Of a stretch of 61,505 bases of DNA, positions 48,542 through 57,307 are shown piece by piece. The notes beneath the pieces were generated by a model. The model searched no databases, was not told the DNA's origin, and saw nothing but the letters and a program-made list of their open reading frames with translations. Made by a program: the position numbers and the translations under genes. The stretch is from positions 1-61,505 of the forward strand of contig NZ_JBHTHQ010000005.1 in assembly GCF_042676605.1 (NCBI RefSeq), written 5' to 3'. The stretch's first letter is position 1. The number at the start of each line of letters is the position of its first letter. This DNA is from Alloscardovia venturai (GTDB taxonomy: Bacteria; Actinomycetota; Actinomycetes; Actinomycetales; Bifidobacteriaceae).

Positions 48542-49249
48542 TTAATCCTGTGGTACAGCTACGACGACTCGTGCTGCACGGATGATACGGTCTCCTATAC
48601 GGTATCCGGCTTCTACGACTGTATCCACCTTTTCTTCAGTCACATCTGTATCCGGTTTGCGCAAAATCGCATCATGACGAGTAGGATCAAATGCTTCACC
48701 AGCTTCGCCAAACTTTTCTACGCCAAACTTCTCAAAGGTCTTATCAATCTTGGAAGCTACCGCCGCGAAGGAATCGTCCATCTCACTGTTCGCACGAATG
48801 CGATCGATGTCATCCAACGCTGGCAAAAGTGCCGTCAGTACATCGACGATGCCATGCTCTCGATGGCGATCTTGCTCTTTTGCCGCACGATTGCGGAAGT
48901 TGACGAATGCTGCGCGTTCGCGCTGCAAGGCTTCAAGGTACTCCGCAGCCTCTGCTTTCGCCTTTCCAAGTGGAGTGAGGGTTTCAGCGCCTGTGTCAGT
49001 ATCTGCCTTAGACTCAGATTCAGCGTAAGCATCATCGGTTCCATCGGTACGCGTAGCACTTGCATCGACATTACCGTCAGACTGCTGAGCCTGAGCGCGA
49101 AGCGACGTGCTATGTGCATCTGTATCTGAAGTTGCAGTCTCGCTATCTCCAGTCAACGGCGCGTCTGCTGATTCAGAAACGTTCTCCGCCACCAGTTTCT
49201 CAGCATCATCCATACCGTTCATATAGCTCTCGGTATTGAAGTCAGCCAT
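48542..49249 (-). CDS. grpE: Nucleotide exchange factor GrpE
   Basis: GrpE releases ADP from DnaK. The 235-residue protein starts with a long acidic, disordered region (to about residue 85), then the helical dimer and beta domain: YLEALQRERAAFVNFRNRAA, DVLTALLPALDDIDRIRANS and the terminal EAGYRIGDRIIRAARVVVAV. It begins two bases after the dnaK stop. Confidence 0.95.
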   Translation of the reverse strand: MADFNTESYMNGMDDAEKLVAENVSESADAPLTGDSETATSDTDAHSTSLRAQAQQSDGNVDASATRTDGTDDAYAESESKADTDTGAETLTPLGKAKAEAAEYLEALQRERAAFVNFRNRAAKEQDRHREHGIVDVLTALLPALDDIDRIRANSEMDDSFAAVASKIDKTFEKFGVEKFGEAGEAFDPTRHDAILRKPDTDVTEEKVDTVVEAGYRIGDRIIRAARVVVAVPQD

Positions 49250-49251
49250 GA

Positions 49252-51111
49252 TTATTCCTTATCGTCGTCTACGACTTCAGCATCTACTACATCGTCGTCG
49301 CCACCATTGGAGTTCTGTGCAGAACCAGCCTGCCCAGCAGCACCTTCAGCATTCTGCTGAGAGTAGATGGCTTCGCCGACCTTTTGAGCGGAAGTCATCA
49401 AGTCAGACTGAGCTGTCTTGATAGCCTCGATATCGTCTCCCTTCAGAGCCTCCTTCAAAGCATTGACCTTATTCGTTACTTCAGTCGCTACCTCATCGGA
49501 GAGCTTGTCCTTGTTGTCAGCGACGAGCTTCTCTGTCTGATATGCGAAGGACTCTGCCTGATTACGAGTCTCAGCTTCTTCACGGCGCTTCTTATCTTCA
49601 GCTTCGTGAGATGCAGCTTCCTGAACCATGCGATCGATTTCATCCTTATCAAGACCAGAACCGCCAGAAATAGTTACAGACTGTTCCTTGCCTGTGCCCT
49701 TGTCTCGTGCGGAGACATGTACGATACCGTTTGCATCAATATCGAAGGTGACCTCAATCTGTGGAACGCCACGAGGAGCTGGAGCGATGCCATCAAGCTC
49801 GAAAGTACCCAATGGCTTGTTGTCACGAGCAAACTCACGCTCACCTTGATACACCTGAATGAGTACGGAAGGCTGATTGTCCTCCGCAGTAGAGAAGACT
49901 TCAGAGTGCTTGGTTGGGATAGCAGTATTACGCTCAATCAGCTTGGTCATGATGCCACCCTTAGTCTCAATACCGAGGCTCAATGGCGTGACATCAATCA
50001 AGAGAACATCTTTACGATCACCCTTGATGACGCCAGACTGAACTGCCGCACCCACTGCTACTACTTCATCAGGGTTGACAGACTTGTTTGCTTCACGCCC
50101 ACCAGTCAGTTCCTTTACAAGTTCCTGAACAGCCGGCATACGAGTAGAACCACCAACGAGGACTACATGATCAATCTGAGACACAGAGATACCAGAGTCA
50201 GCAAGAACTGCATTGAATGGCTTACGTGTACGATCAAGCAGGTCAGATGTCATCTCTTCGAACTTTGCACGAGTCAAAGTCTCATCGAGATGTACTGGCG
50301 TACCATCAGGAGTCATAGCCAAGTACTGCATAGAGATGGATGTAGAGCTTGAAGATGACAGCTCCTTCTTTGCCTGCTCAGCAGCTTCCTTCAAGCGCTG
50401 GAGTGCAATCTTGTCCTTGGACAAATCTACACCGTACTTATTCTTCACTTCCGTGACGAGCCAGTCAATGATTGCCTGATCCCAATCATCACCACCGAGG
50501 CGATTATCGCCATTAGTCGCCTGGACCTGAATGGTTGCAAAGCCATCCTCTTCGTCCTTGCCAATCTCCAAGAGGGATACATCGAAGGTACCGCCACCAA
50601 GGTCGAAGACCAAGATGCGCTCGTCTTCCTTGCCCTTCTCAAGACCATATGCCAATGCTGCTGCAGTTGGCTCATTGATGATACGAAGAACATTCAAACC
50701 TGCGATAGTACCAGCATCCTTGGTAGCCTGACGCTGTGCATCATTGAAGTATGCTGGGCAGGTAATAACTGCATCGGTAACAGGCTCACCAAGATAAGCC
50801 TCAGCATCACGCTTGAGCTTCATCAAAATCTGTGCGGAAATCTCCTGCGGAGTCCATTCCTTATCGTCAATCTTGACCGTCCAATCGGTACCCATATGAC
50901 GCTTGACCGAAGAAATAGTGCGATCAACGTTCGTGACTGCCTGACGCTTTGCGACTTCGCCTACAAGAATTTCACCAGACTTGCTGAAAGCTACAACAGA
51001 TGGTGTGGTACGTGCACCTTCTGCGTTAACAATAACGGTTGGCTGACCACCTTCCAAAGTAGCAATGCAAGAATTTGTGGTACCCAAATCAATACCCACT
51101 GCGCGACCCAT
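49252..51111 (-). CDS. dnaK: Chaperone DnaK (Hsp70)
   Basis: The 619-residue Hsp70 has the ATPase signatures GRAVGIDLGTTNSCIATLEG, VFDLGGGTFDVSLLEI and VVLVGGSTRMPAVQELVKEL. These are followed by the substrate-binding domain (DVTPLSLGIETKGGIMTKLI) and the C-terminal lid ending in an acidic tail. ATG 51111 follows AAAGGAG; the frame is open 21 codons further. Two inverted repeats upstream, one a clear HAIR element, place it under HspR. Confidence 0.98.
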   Translation of the reverse strand: MGRAVGIDLGTTNSCIATLEGGQPTVIVNAEGARTTPSVVAFSKSGEILVGEVAKRQAVTNVDRTISSVKRHMGTDWTVKIDDKEWTPQEISAQILMKLKRDAEAYLGEPVTDAVITCPAYFNDAQRQATKDAGTIAGLNVLRIINEPTAAALAYGLEKGKEDERILVFDLGGGTFDVSLLEIGKDEEDGFATIQVQATNGDNRLGGDDWDQAIIDWLVTEVKNKYGVDLSKDKIALQRLKEAAEQAKKELSSSSSTSISMQYLAMTPDGTPVHLDETLTRAKFEEMTSDLLDRTRKPFNAVLADSGISVSQIDHVVLVGGSTRMPAVQELVKELTGGREANKSVNPDEVVAVGAAVQSGVIKGDRKDVLLIDVTPLSLGIETKGGIMTKLIERNTAIPTKHSEVFSTAEDNQPSVLIQVYQGEREFARDNKPLGTFELDGIAPAPRGVPQIEVTFDIDANGIVHVSARDKGTGKEQSVTISGGSGLDKDEIDRMVQEAASHEAEDKKRREEAETRNQAESFAYQTEKLVADNKDKLSDEVATEVTNKVNALKEALKGDDIEAIKTAQSDLMTSAQKVGEAIYSQQNAEGAAGQAGSAQNSNGGDDDVVDAEVVDDDKE

Positions 51112-51151
51112 AATCAGGGCTCCTTTCCTTATCGTCCTATTCAAGCCTTCT

Positions 51152-51178
51152 AAAGTTGAGCGTCGTATTATCAACTTT
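51152..51178. promoter_or_regulatory. Degenerate HAIR-like inverted repeat near the dnaK start
   Basis: AAAGTTGA (51152-51159) pairs with TCAACTTT (51171-51178) across an 11-base spacer. The arms resemble the neighbouring HAIR site, but the spacing differs from N7. It may be a secondary HspR site. Confidence 0.5.
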
Positions 51179-51180
51179 CT

Positions 51181-51207
51181 AAACTTGAGTCTACATCACT
51201 CAACTTT
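51181..51207. promoter_or_regulatory. HAIR element (HspR operator) upstream of dnaK
   Basis: AAACTTGAGT (51181-51190), seven bases, then ACTCAACTTT (51198-51207). The core CTTGAGT-N7-ACTCAAC differs from the HAIR consensus at one base. It is 70-96 bases upstream of the dnaK ATG. The rest of the gap to 51356 holds no gene. Confidence 0.85.
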
Positions 51208-51356
51208 TATTTGTCTACTTTTATTCCGGCGATTTGCGAAAAATTTTAGGGAAAACTTATACGGCGCAAAATCAAATAATAAAAGGTGCAACAGCATCGT
51301 TACGCCTTGCTACAAAAGAGAAACATCTGTAAAGCTCTTACGCTATATTTCTAAAA

Positions 51357-52034
51357 TTATTGATTCCACCCCGCGATAACTTTATCATCACGATACATGC
51401 TTAAAATACTAAAATGAGCAGTATCAAGCACGAACATTCGAGCACAATGAGGATCGAGACCAAGCCACTGAGTAGTTAGTATTCGCAGGATATGCGCGTG
51501 CGCTACACACACTACATCCTCACCAGCCATGATGTATGGAAGAGCTTTATCTATCACGCGACGTGTGCGAGCCGCCGCCTCTTCGACAGATTCACCTTTA
51601 CCATTGATGATTTCGATATCACCATAATTTTCAAAGTACTCACTGCGCGTGCCCCACAAAGACTCAGGGAGCTCATGTGGGCCAGTTTCCCACACGTTCC
51701 ACGTGGAGATGCCAAGCACTTCGGCCACTTGAGCGCGTGTACGCCCCTCTGCCCCACCGTAATCCCATTCGGCTAATTCGTCGAGAGTCGTTACTTGACT
51801 AAAACCGGCAATCTGCGCCGTGCGCTGAGCTCTACGCAAAGGAGATACGAAAACATGAGATTTATCGCAACTGCGCGGATCGATTCCGTATCCACGCAAA
51901 CGCTGTCCAGCAGCTACAGCCTGTTCCTCCCCCTCAGCAGTGAGTGGGATATTCGTACGCCCTGTGTACTGTCCAGACACACTCCACACTGTCTGTCCGT
52001 GGCGCAGTAAGATGAGTCGTCCTTGATTATTCAT
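51357..52034 (-). CDS. Histidine phosphatase superfamily protein (phosphoglycerate-mutase-like)
   Basis: A 225-residue enzyme with the catalytic RHG motif near the start (LILLRHGQTVWSVSGQYTGR), the Glu-containing LDELAEWDYGGAEGRT and the second His in VVCVAHAHILRIL. This pattern fits the broad-specificity phosphatase branch rather than glycolytic phosphoglycerate mutase. The substrate is not known. It is transcribed toward dnaK and is divergent from the DUF4235 gene. Confidence 0.88.
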   Translation of the reverse strand: MNNQGRLILLRHGQTVWSVSGQYTGRTNIPLTAEGEEQAVAAGQRLRGYGIDPRSCDKSHVFVSPLRRAQRTAQIAGFSQVTTLDELAEWDYGGAEGRTRAQVAEVLGISTWNVWETGPHELPESLWGTRSEYFENYGDIEIINGKGESVEEAAARTRRVIDKALPYIMAGEDVVCVAHAHILRILTTQWLGLDPHCARMFVLDTAHFSILSMYRDDKVIAGWNQ

Positions 52035-52099
52035 AGTTTCATGGTAACAAAGAAATTTGAATAAAACTTGAAGTAGATTGAATATGCGATAATGAGAAC

Positions 52100-52543
52100 A
52101 TGAGTGAAAGTTTTGATGTGCAGCATACTCTTGAGCAACTCCACACGGTCGACGAGAAGGTCAATTCTATGCGTTCTCAGATAAAGAATGATCCTGATGA
52201 TATCTTTGACAAACTTCTCAAACTCACTCTGCCTGCTCTCGCCGGTCTTGTCATAGGAAAACTTTCTGAAGTCGCATGGAAGCAAGGAAAACGGCGCGTA
52301 CTTGGAGCAAAAGCTGTCGATGCTGATGGAAAAGATAAAGCAGACGGCGTCGTAGCTTCCATGATTTTTGCTGCCGCGTCCGCCGCTATCAGTTCTCTCG
52401 TCAGCACACTTTCCACTCGCGGTTCACAAAAAATTGTGGACGTACGTCACACGCACCACAAGAAGGCCCACAATACTTACAGAGACTCGCATGCTGCAAT
52501 TCACACTAAAATTCGCGCTAAAAACGGCAAGCACAGGCAATAA
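52100..52543 (+). CDS. DUF4235 family protein
   Basis: A 147-residue protein with a short central hydrophobic stretch (LLKLTLPALAGLVIGKLSEV), a second one (GVVASMIFAAASAAISSLVS) and a His/Lys-rich tail. The central KxxWKxxxGxxP-like region (SEVAWKQGKRRVLG) and the two segments fit DUF4235, small actinobacterial membrane proteins of unknown function. No promoter is obvious in the 65-base divergent gap. Confidence 0.7.
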   Translation: MSESFDVQHTLEQLHTVDEKVNSMRSQIKNDPDDIFDKLLKLTLPALAGLVIGKLSEVAWKQGKRRVLGAKAVDADGKDKADGVVASMIFAAASAAISSLVSTLSTRGSQKIVDVRHTHHKKAHNTYRDSHAAIHTKIRAKNGKHRQ

Positions 52544-52655
52544 TCCCTGTCGCCTCTACAAGGTTCTATACGGGAATTTCACACAATTCACCTTCGATGT
52601 CGCACTATGACATCTCCATATCACAACAATGCAAGGCAGACTATCATTGTGAAGT

Positions 52656-53435
52656 ATGACTATCATTCACAATGACACCATCGATACTCTGCTCAATCGT
52701 AGAACTATTCGTGCCTGGAGCGAGTGCGAAGTCTCACACGATGTCATTGACACGCTTGAGGCCGCAGCTCAGCGTGCTGCCACGTCACAATATTTCAACG
52801 CATGGTCTGCCATTCGCGTCACAGACGAGAAGATTGCGCTCAAACTTGCAGAAATTGGCAATCAACCTTACATAGCTCAAGCACCATTACTTTACGTTTT
52901 TATCATCGACGACCATAGAAATCTGCGCATTGCTCGTGAAGCTGGCGTTCCTGAGGATGAGATTACGCTAGATTCTGATTACACCTTCACCCAGGGTCAG
53001 AACGATGCCGTTCTTGCACTTCACGCTATGGAAACGGCAGCAGAGTCCCTCGGTCTCGGTTGTGTCATCCTTGGATCTATTCTCAATAATTCTCAAGCAG
53101 TCATCGACACCCTCCACTTGCCTGAACTCACGTTCCCCGTGCTTGGTCTGGCACTCGGGTATCCTGCCGTGGAGCCACAACTCAAGCCTCGCATGGCAAG
53201 AGAATTACAAATATTTGACAATACCTACCCTGCAGATAACGAGCATCCAAGTATGACAGACGCTCTCGCAGATTTCGACGCTGAAGTAGTCACGTATTAC
53301 GATACTCGCGATATGTCCCATCCTGTCCGACCATTCACTGAGCAGGTCTCCTCTATGGCGAACGACCGCAATCGTCTCCAACGCGCTTTCGGCAAACCTG
53401 CACGTAGACAGGGATTCACTGGACGGTCATTCTAA
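52656..53435 (+). CDS. Nitroreductase family NAD(P)H oxidoreductase, NfrA-like
   Basis: A 259-residue FMN-dependent enzyme. It opens with LLNRRTIRAWSECEVSHDVI, the FMN phosphate-binding start of nitroreductases, and contains AAQRAATSQYFNAWSAIRVT and the long-form core METAAESLGLGCVILGSILN followed by VLGLALGYP. These blocks match the NADPH-dependent NfrA/SnrA group, which reduces nitro compounds, quinones or flavins. It starts 112 bases after DUF4235 with no ribosome binding site of note. Confidence 0.88.
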   Translation: MTIIHNDTIDTLLNRRTIRAWSECEVSHDVIDTLEAAAQRAATSQYFNAWSAIRVTDEKIALKLAEIGNQPYIAQAPLLYVFIIDDHRNLRIAREAGVPEDEITLDSDYTFTQGQNDAVLALHAMETAAESLGLGCVILGSILNNSQAVIDTLHLPELTFPVLGLALGYPAVEPQLKPRMARELQIFDNTYPADNEHPSMTDALADFDAEVVTYYDTRDMSHPVRPFTEQVSSMANDRNRLQRAFGKPARRQGFTGRSF

Positions 53436-53439
53436 TGAA

Positions 53440-53455
53440 TTTCTCAAACGAGAAA
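53440..53455. terminator. Small hairpin between converging genes
   Basis: TTTCTC (53440-53445) pairs with GAGAAA (53450-53455) around AAAC in the 21-base gap between the nitroreductase and the convergent small gene. Confidence 0.4.
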
Positions 53456-53456
53456 A

Positions 53457-53735
53457 CTAGTGATTGCGTGGCTTGAAACCTTTCTTTCGAGAAAGAATAG
53501 GCTTACCGCCCCATGAGTTTCTCCCCTGAGGACTCGACCGACGAAGCCCATGAAGAGATTCTTTCATAGGCGCTCGGCTCGTGAGATGCCACGTATGACA
53601 GCTATCGCACACATATACCCATAACTGCACTCCCCTATCAATGTAGCTTCGACGAGCAGCTTCTTGCGCCTGCTCTTTATGCGCATACATGATTTTATTT
53701 GTCATTGAGCAACGTTTTGGAGTGAAGTTATACAT
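53457..53735 (-). CDS. Small Cys/His protein, unknown function
   Basis: A 92-residue basic protein with VYVCDSCHTWHLTSRAP in the middle, a CxxC-plus-His arrangement that may bind zinc, and another Cys in TPKRCSM. The first half is helical (AHKEQAQEAARRSYIDRG) and the tail is basic. Similar short proteins with a CxxCxxWHLT stretch occur in Bifidobacterium, as far as I recall; no function is known. A second Met (MTNKIMYA) is a possible start. Confidence 0.6.
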   Translation of the reverse strand: MYNFTPKRCSMTNKIMYAHKEQAQEAARRSYIDRGVQLWVYVCDSCHTWHLTSRAPMKESLHGLRRSSPQGRNSWGGKPILSRKKGFKPRNH

Positions 53736-53743
53736 AGGTATTC

Positions 53744-53983
53744 ATGGTAGACGCTTCATATAACATCTCCATCTCAGCTTTTGCTCTATACCATTTATAT
53801 GCACACACTCGTGATGCAGCAACAGTTCCTTATCCTCACTGTCAGCGCATTATCAGAAAACTCTCGGCAAAGCTCAACGTGAACCGAAGTTTGTTCCAAG
53901 CACTCTGTCGTTTGATAGATATCACACGAAACATCGCACATGATGGGCGCGTGTATTACATGAAAGGAGCACATAATGGTTGA
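53744..53983 (+). CDS. Possible fragment of an Abi_2/HEPN-type protein
   Basis: A 79-residue frame whose end (LFQALCRLIDITRNIAHDGR) resembles the C-terminal HEPN motif of Abi_2-type abortive infection proteins (RNICAHDGR). One residue appears to be missing from the motif, and the body of a normal protein of about 300 residues is absent. The frame overlaps the glycosyltransferase start by eight bases and covers that gene's ribosome binding site. It may be a remnant or a chance frame. Confidence 0.3.
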   Translation: MVDASYNISISAFALYHLYAHTRDAATVPYPHCQRIIRKLSAKLNVNRSLFQALCRLIDITRNIAHDGRVYYMKGAHNG

Positions 53984-54895
53984 ACATTTGAGCATTCATG
54001 ATTACTTCTCACACATTACAGACACCATTGGCTCTGTCGACACTGTCGATGTTGAATTTGTCATTCCTATCTATAACGAAGAGCGCGATCTCGCCCATGC
54101 CGTCACGGCAGTGTACGGTTTTCTCTCCGGCGAGCGCGATAGTGCGGGAACTACAGTTCACGAGACACATAAAGCAGATTTCACATGGCGTATCGTCATC
54201 ACCGATAACGCTAGTACAGACTCTACATGGGACATTGCATGCACTCTCGCACAAAAGTTTCCACACAGAGTGCGCGCAATTCGCGTAGATAGAAAAGGGC
54301 GTGGATTTGCGTTAAAAACTGCATGGCTCAGCTCCAATGCACAGCATACATGGATGTTGATTTATCGACAAGCCTTGACCACATTGACAATCTTGTACAT
54401 CCTATCCTCACTGGCGTAAGCGATATCGCAATTGGTTCACGGCTTATGAAAAGCTCAGCGACTACGCGATCATTCAAACGCGAATTTATTTCACGAACGT
54501 ACAATGCACTTCTTCACATGTATTCTGGCGCGCAGTTTTCAGATGCACAATGCGGATTTAAAGCGATACGAGCGAATACCTTTCACGCTCTTGTGCCGCA
54601 ACTTTATGACAATGAATGGTTCTTCGACACTGAGATGCTCCTCCTTGCCCAATATCGAGGCTATCGCCTCACACAGGTTCCCGTGCATTGGGTGGAAGAT
54701 CAGTCGTCAAGCGTTCATATCACTGATACTATCCTCAAGGATTTAAAAGGAATGCACCGCATGCGTCGCACCCGTAAAAAATATACATGCGACAGAACTT
54801 ACCTTCCCCACCTTAAACAGCAAGTCGACGCACTTGAAACACAGCGGGATTCTAGTCTGAGAGGAAGTCTCGTCCCCATAGCACTTCTCGCTTAG
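53976..54895 (+). pseudogene. Glycosyltransferase family 2 (YkcC/DPM1-like), frameshifted
   Basis: ATG 53976 follows AAAGGAG. The first frame reads DVEFVIPIYNEERDLAHAVT and ITDNASTDSTWDIACTLAQK, typical of polyprenyl-phosphate sugar transferases, and then runs into a stop at 54419. The second frame, open from 54323, supplies the rest: AYMDVDLSTSLDHIDNLVHP (with the DxD motif), GSRLMKSSATTRSFKREFIS and the terminal helices to 54895. The switch is near 54336-54346, where one base seems lost. The intact enzyme would load a sugar onto a lipid carrier for the neighbouring GT39-type transferase. Confidence 0.78.
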
Positions 54896-54915
54896 CTTGG
54901 CATGTAAGACCGTGA

Positions 54916-54944
54916 ACACATCACAACACATCACAACACATCAC
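54916..54944. repeat. Short tandem repeat, 10-bp unit
   Basis: The unit ACATCACAAC is repeated nearly three times between the two glycosyltransferase genes. It is not CRISPR-like and lies just upstream of the GTG of the next gene. Confidence 0.7.
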
Positions 54945-54966
54945 GAAGCACTACACGAACCGATTT

Positions 54967-56537
54967 GTGCTTCCCTCTCGTAAGGCACGCGACTGGATAG
55001 CACTAGCAGCTCTCATGGCTGCATCAGTTGCAGTATTTTTCATCAACCTCACAGCGTCAGGATATGCAAATGAGTTCTATTCTGCTGCAGCGCAAGCAGG
55101 CTCTCGCAACTGGTGGGCATTCCTTTGGGGATCTTCCGACTCCGGGAATGCTATTACAGTCGATAAACCGCCTGCGTCTATCTGGCTTATGGCATTATCC
55201 ATACGCATATTTGGGTTAAGTTCTTTTGCGATTCTCCTACCGCAAGCTTTGCTTGGAGTAGCGACCACATATGCGATATATTCTCTCACACGCCGTTACT
55301 GGGGAAATTGGACAGGCATCCTGGCTGGCGCCCTCTTTATCACCACGCCCGTAGCCGCGCTCATGTTCCGATTTAATAACCCCGATGCGCTTCTCATCTT
55401 CCTTGAAGTTATGGCATGCTATGCCGCTATGCGAGCACTGGAGTATGACACCACACGGCAGGGGAATAGGAAACGAACAGGATGGATGGCACTCGCAGGA
55501 GTAGCAGTAGGGTTTGGTTTCCTTACGAAGCAGTTGCAGGTCATGCTCATCCTCCCCGGCATTGCGCTTGCTTTCCTCATCGCCTCCCCAACGAAGTTCT
55601 GGCGCAGAGTTATGGACGGGCTCACAGCACTCCTAGCTATGATACTATCTGCGGGATGGTGGGTACTTCTTACCGTTATCGTTCCCGCCGACAAGCGTCC
55701 TTATATCGGTGGCTCACAGAATAACTCTTTCCTCGAACTCACATTTGGATATAACGGGCTCGGTCGTATAACCGGCGACGAAACTGGATCGGTCGTGCCT
55801 GGAGGTTCAAAGTCCCAAGGCGGCATGTGGGAGAAACTGGCTGGACACGACTACTCGGCTCCGATTTCAATAGCCAAATCACATGGCTTGCGCTCGCCAC
55901 CCTCGTGGGGCTTATCGTAGCACTCTGTGTCGCTGGATGGAAAAATCGTCAAGACATTCGTCGCGCAGTAGCTATCATTTTCGGCGGTTGGCTCATCGTA
56001 ACGTGGCTCGTCTTTAGTTTCATGTCTGGTATCTTCCACGCATACTACACAGTAGCCCTCTCTCCTGCCATCGCTATCTTGGCAGCAATTGCAGAAACGC
56101 TGTTATGGTCTCGGCGCAAGACCTCATGGGCACCGTTCGTCGGTGGTTTTACTACCCTGACCACATCCCTATGGGCATATAGTCTCGTCTCTACCGCATC
56201 AGGCTATAGAGCTCTTGCCATAGTTATCACTATCATGGGCGCCATTGCCACCATTATCATGGTTGGGTTTGGTATACAACATATGGTCAGTGTTCCACGT
56301 GAAACATCTATGTCCAAGTTCCTTGCATATCTTGCGGTTTTACTTGCAGCTACTGCCATGATTTCAGGGCCAGTTGCATGGACAGCAGCAACCGTTGCTA
56401 CCGGACATCAAGGCTCTATCGTCAGTGCCGGGCCAAACAGCAGCTCACAGCCAGGCGGAATGGGTGGAGCAGGCGTAAGCCCAGGTCTAGAAGGCAATGG
56501 AAAAGCTACATCGAACTCCGTATTTCCCAACGCTTAA
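54967..56537 (+). pseudogene. GT39/ArnT-like membrane glycosyltransferase (YkcB-like), frameshifted
   Basis: From GTG 54967 the frame reads an ArnT/PMT-type membrane enzyme: NLTASGYANEFYSAAAQAGS, AITVDKPPASIWLMALSIRI, LTFGYNGLGRITGDETGS, to GGMWEK, and stops at 55920. The other frame continues GETGWTRLLGSDFNSQITWL through several membrane segments to 56537. Restoring one G in ATGTGGGAGAAAC (about 55826-55838) gives the expected MWGETGW. The C-terminal extracytoplasmic domain normally attached to this family is missing and is encoded separately at 57308. The start lacks a good ribosome binding site. Confidence 0.8.
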
Positions 56538-56588
56538 TTTCAAGCTAAAAATTTAATTTCTCATTACAACTCACATGAAGGATTTATC

Positions 56589-57298
56589 ATGACAACTACC
56601 ACTAATTCCAACTCTTACTCTGAATTCAACTCTAGCCAAGCACATGACGTGCAGACAGAAATGTCACACAATCATGGGGTCGAGCAACGTAACACAGTAG
56701 CAGATAACACTCAAACTCAGGCGTTTCAGGATTTTGGGTTCTCCTCCAACCCGCAAGAAACGTTCACTTCTCAAGTGCCGCCCATACAGTCAGCTGATAT
56801 ACCACAGTACACACCGGTGTCTCCACAAACTCAAGCGTCAGCTATGCCCGTCAGTACTTCTGGGACTTCCCAACCATCTGCGACGGCTGATTTAAGCAAG
56901 AGCCAACGCAAAAAGACAATTATGAGTGTGGCAGCTGGATTCATCGGCGCAGCAATTCTTATCACTCCTACGACGTGGATGATTGCCTCTCAGTCAGCTC
57001 ACAATTCCAATTCACTGTCCTCACAAAATTTCCAAGGCGGACCGAGCATGGGGAGCATGAACGGTCAGAATAATTCGAACAGCATGAATGGCGCTCCAAA
57101 TAGCTCGAACAATTCAAATAATTCAAACAACAACTCAAATGGCTCAAATGGCGGTCAGATGGGACAAATGGGACAGCCAGGACAGCGAGGTAACTCTGAC
57201 TCGGACAGCTCTAACGATATTCCAACTCAAGCGACTCGAGTAACTCGAACTCGAACAGTTCAAACTCGAATTCTGACAACTCTTCGTCACAGAGCTAG
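56589..57298 (+). pseudogene. Single-pass membrane protein with disordered Ser/Asn-rich tail, frameshifted
   Basis: ATG 56589 follows AAGGA. About 100 disordered Gln/Ser/Thr-rich residues lead to a basic stretch and one membrane segment (SVAAGFIGAAILITPTTWMI), then a Gly/Ser/Asn/Met-rich tail. In the ORF frame the tail turns abruptly into Arg/Thr-rich sequence from about 57220 and ends at 57311. The neighbouring frame instead continues the Ser/Asn pattern (SNSSDSSNSNSNSSNSNSDN) to TAG at 57298, so a frameshift near 57215-57228 is likely. The membrane segment resembles the last one of the GT39-like protein. Confidence 0.6.
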
Positions 57299-57307
57299 GA
57301 CTTTCTT

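Noticed and set aside
54916..54944. CRISPR-like repeats
   Set aside because: Three adjoining 10-base units without spacers; a simple tandem repeat. No CRISPR array or cas gene was seen anywhere in the window.
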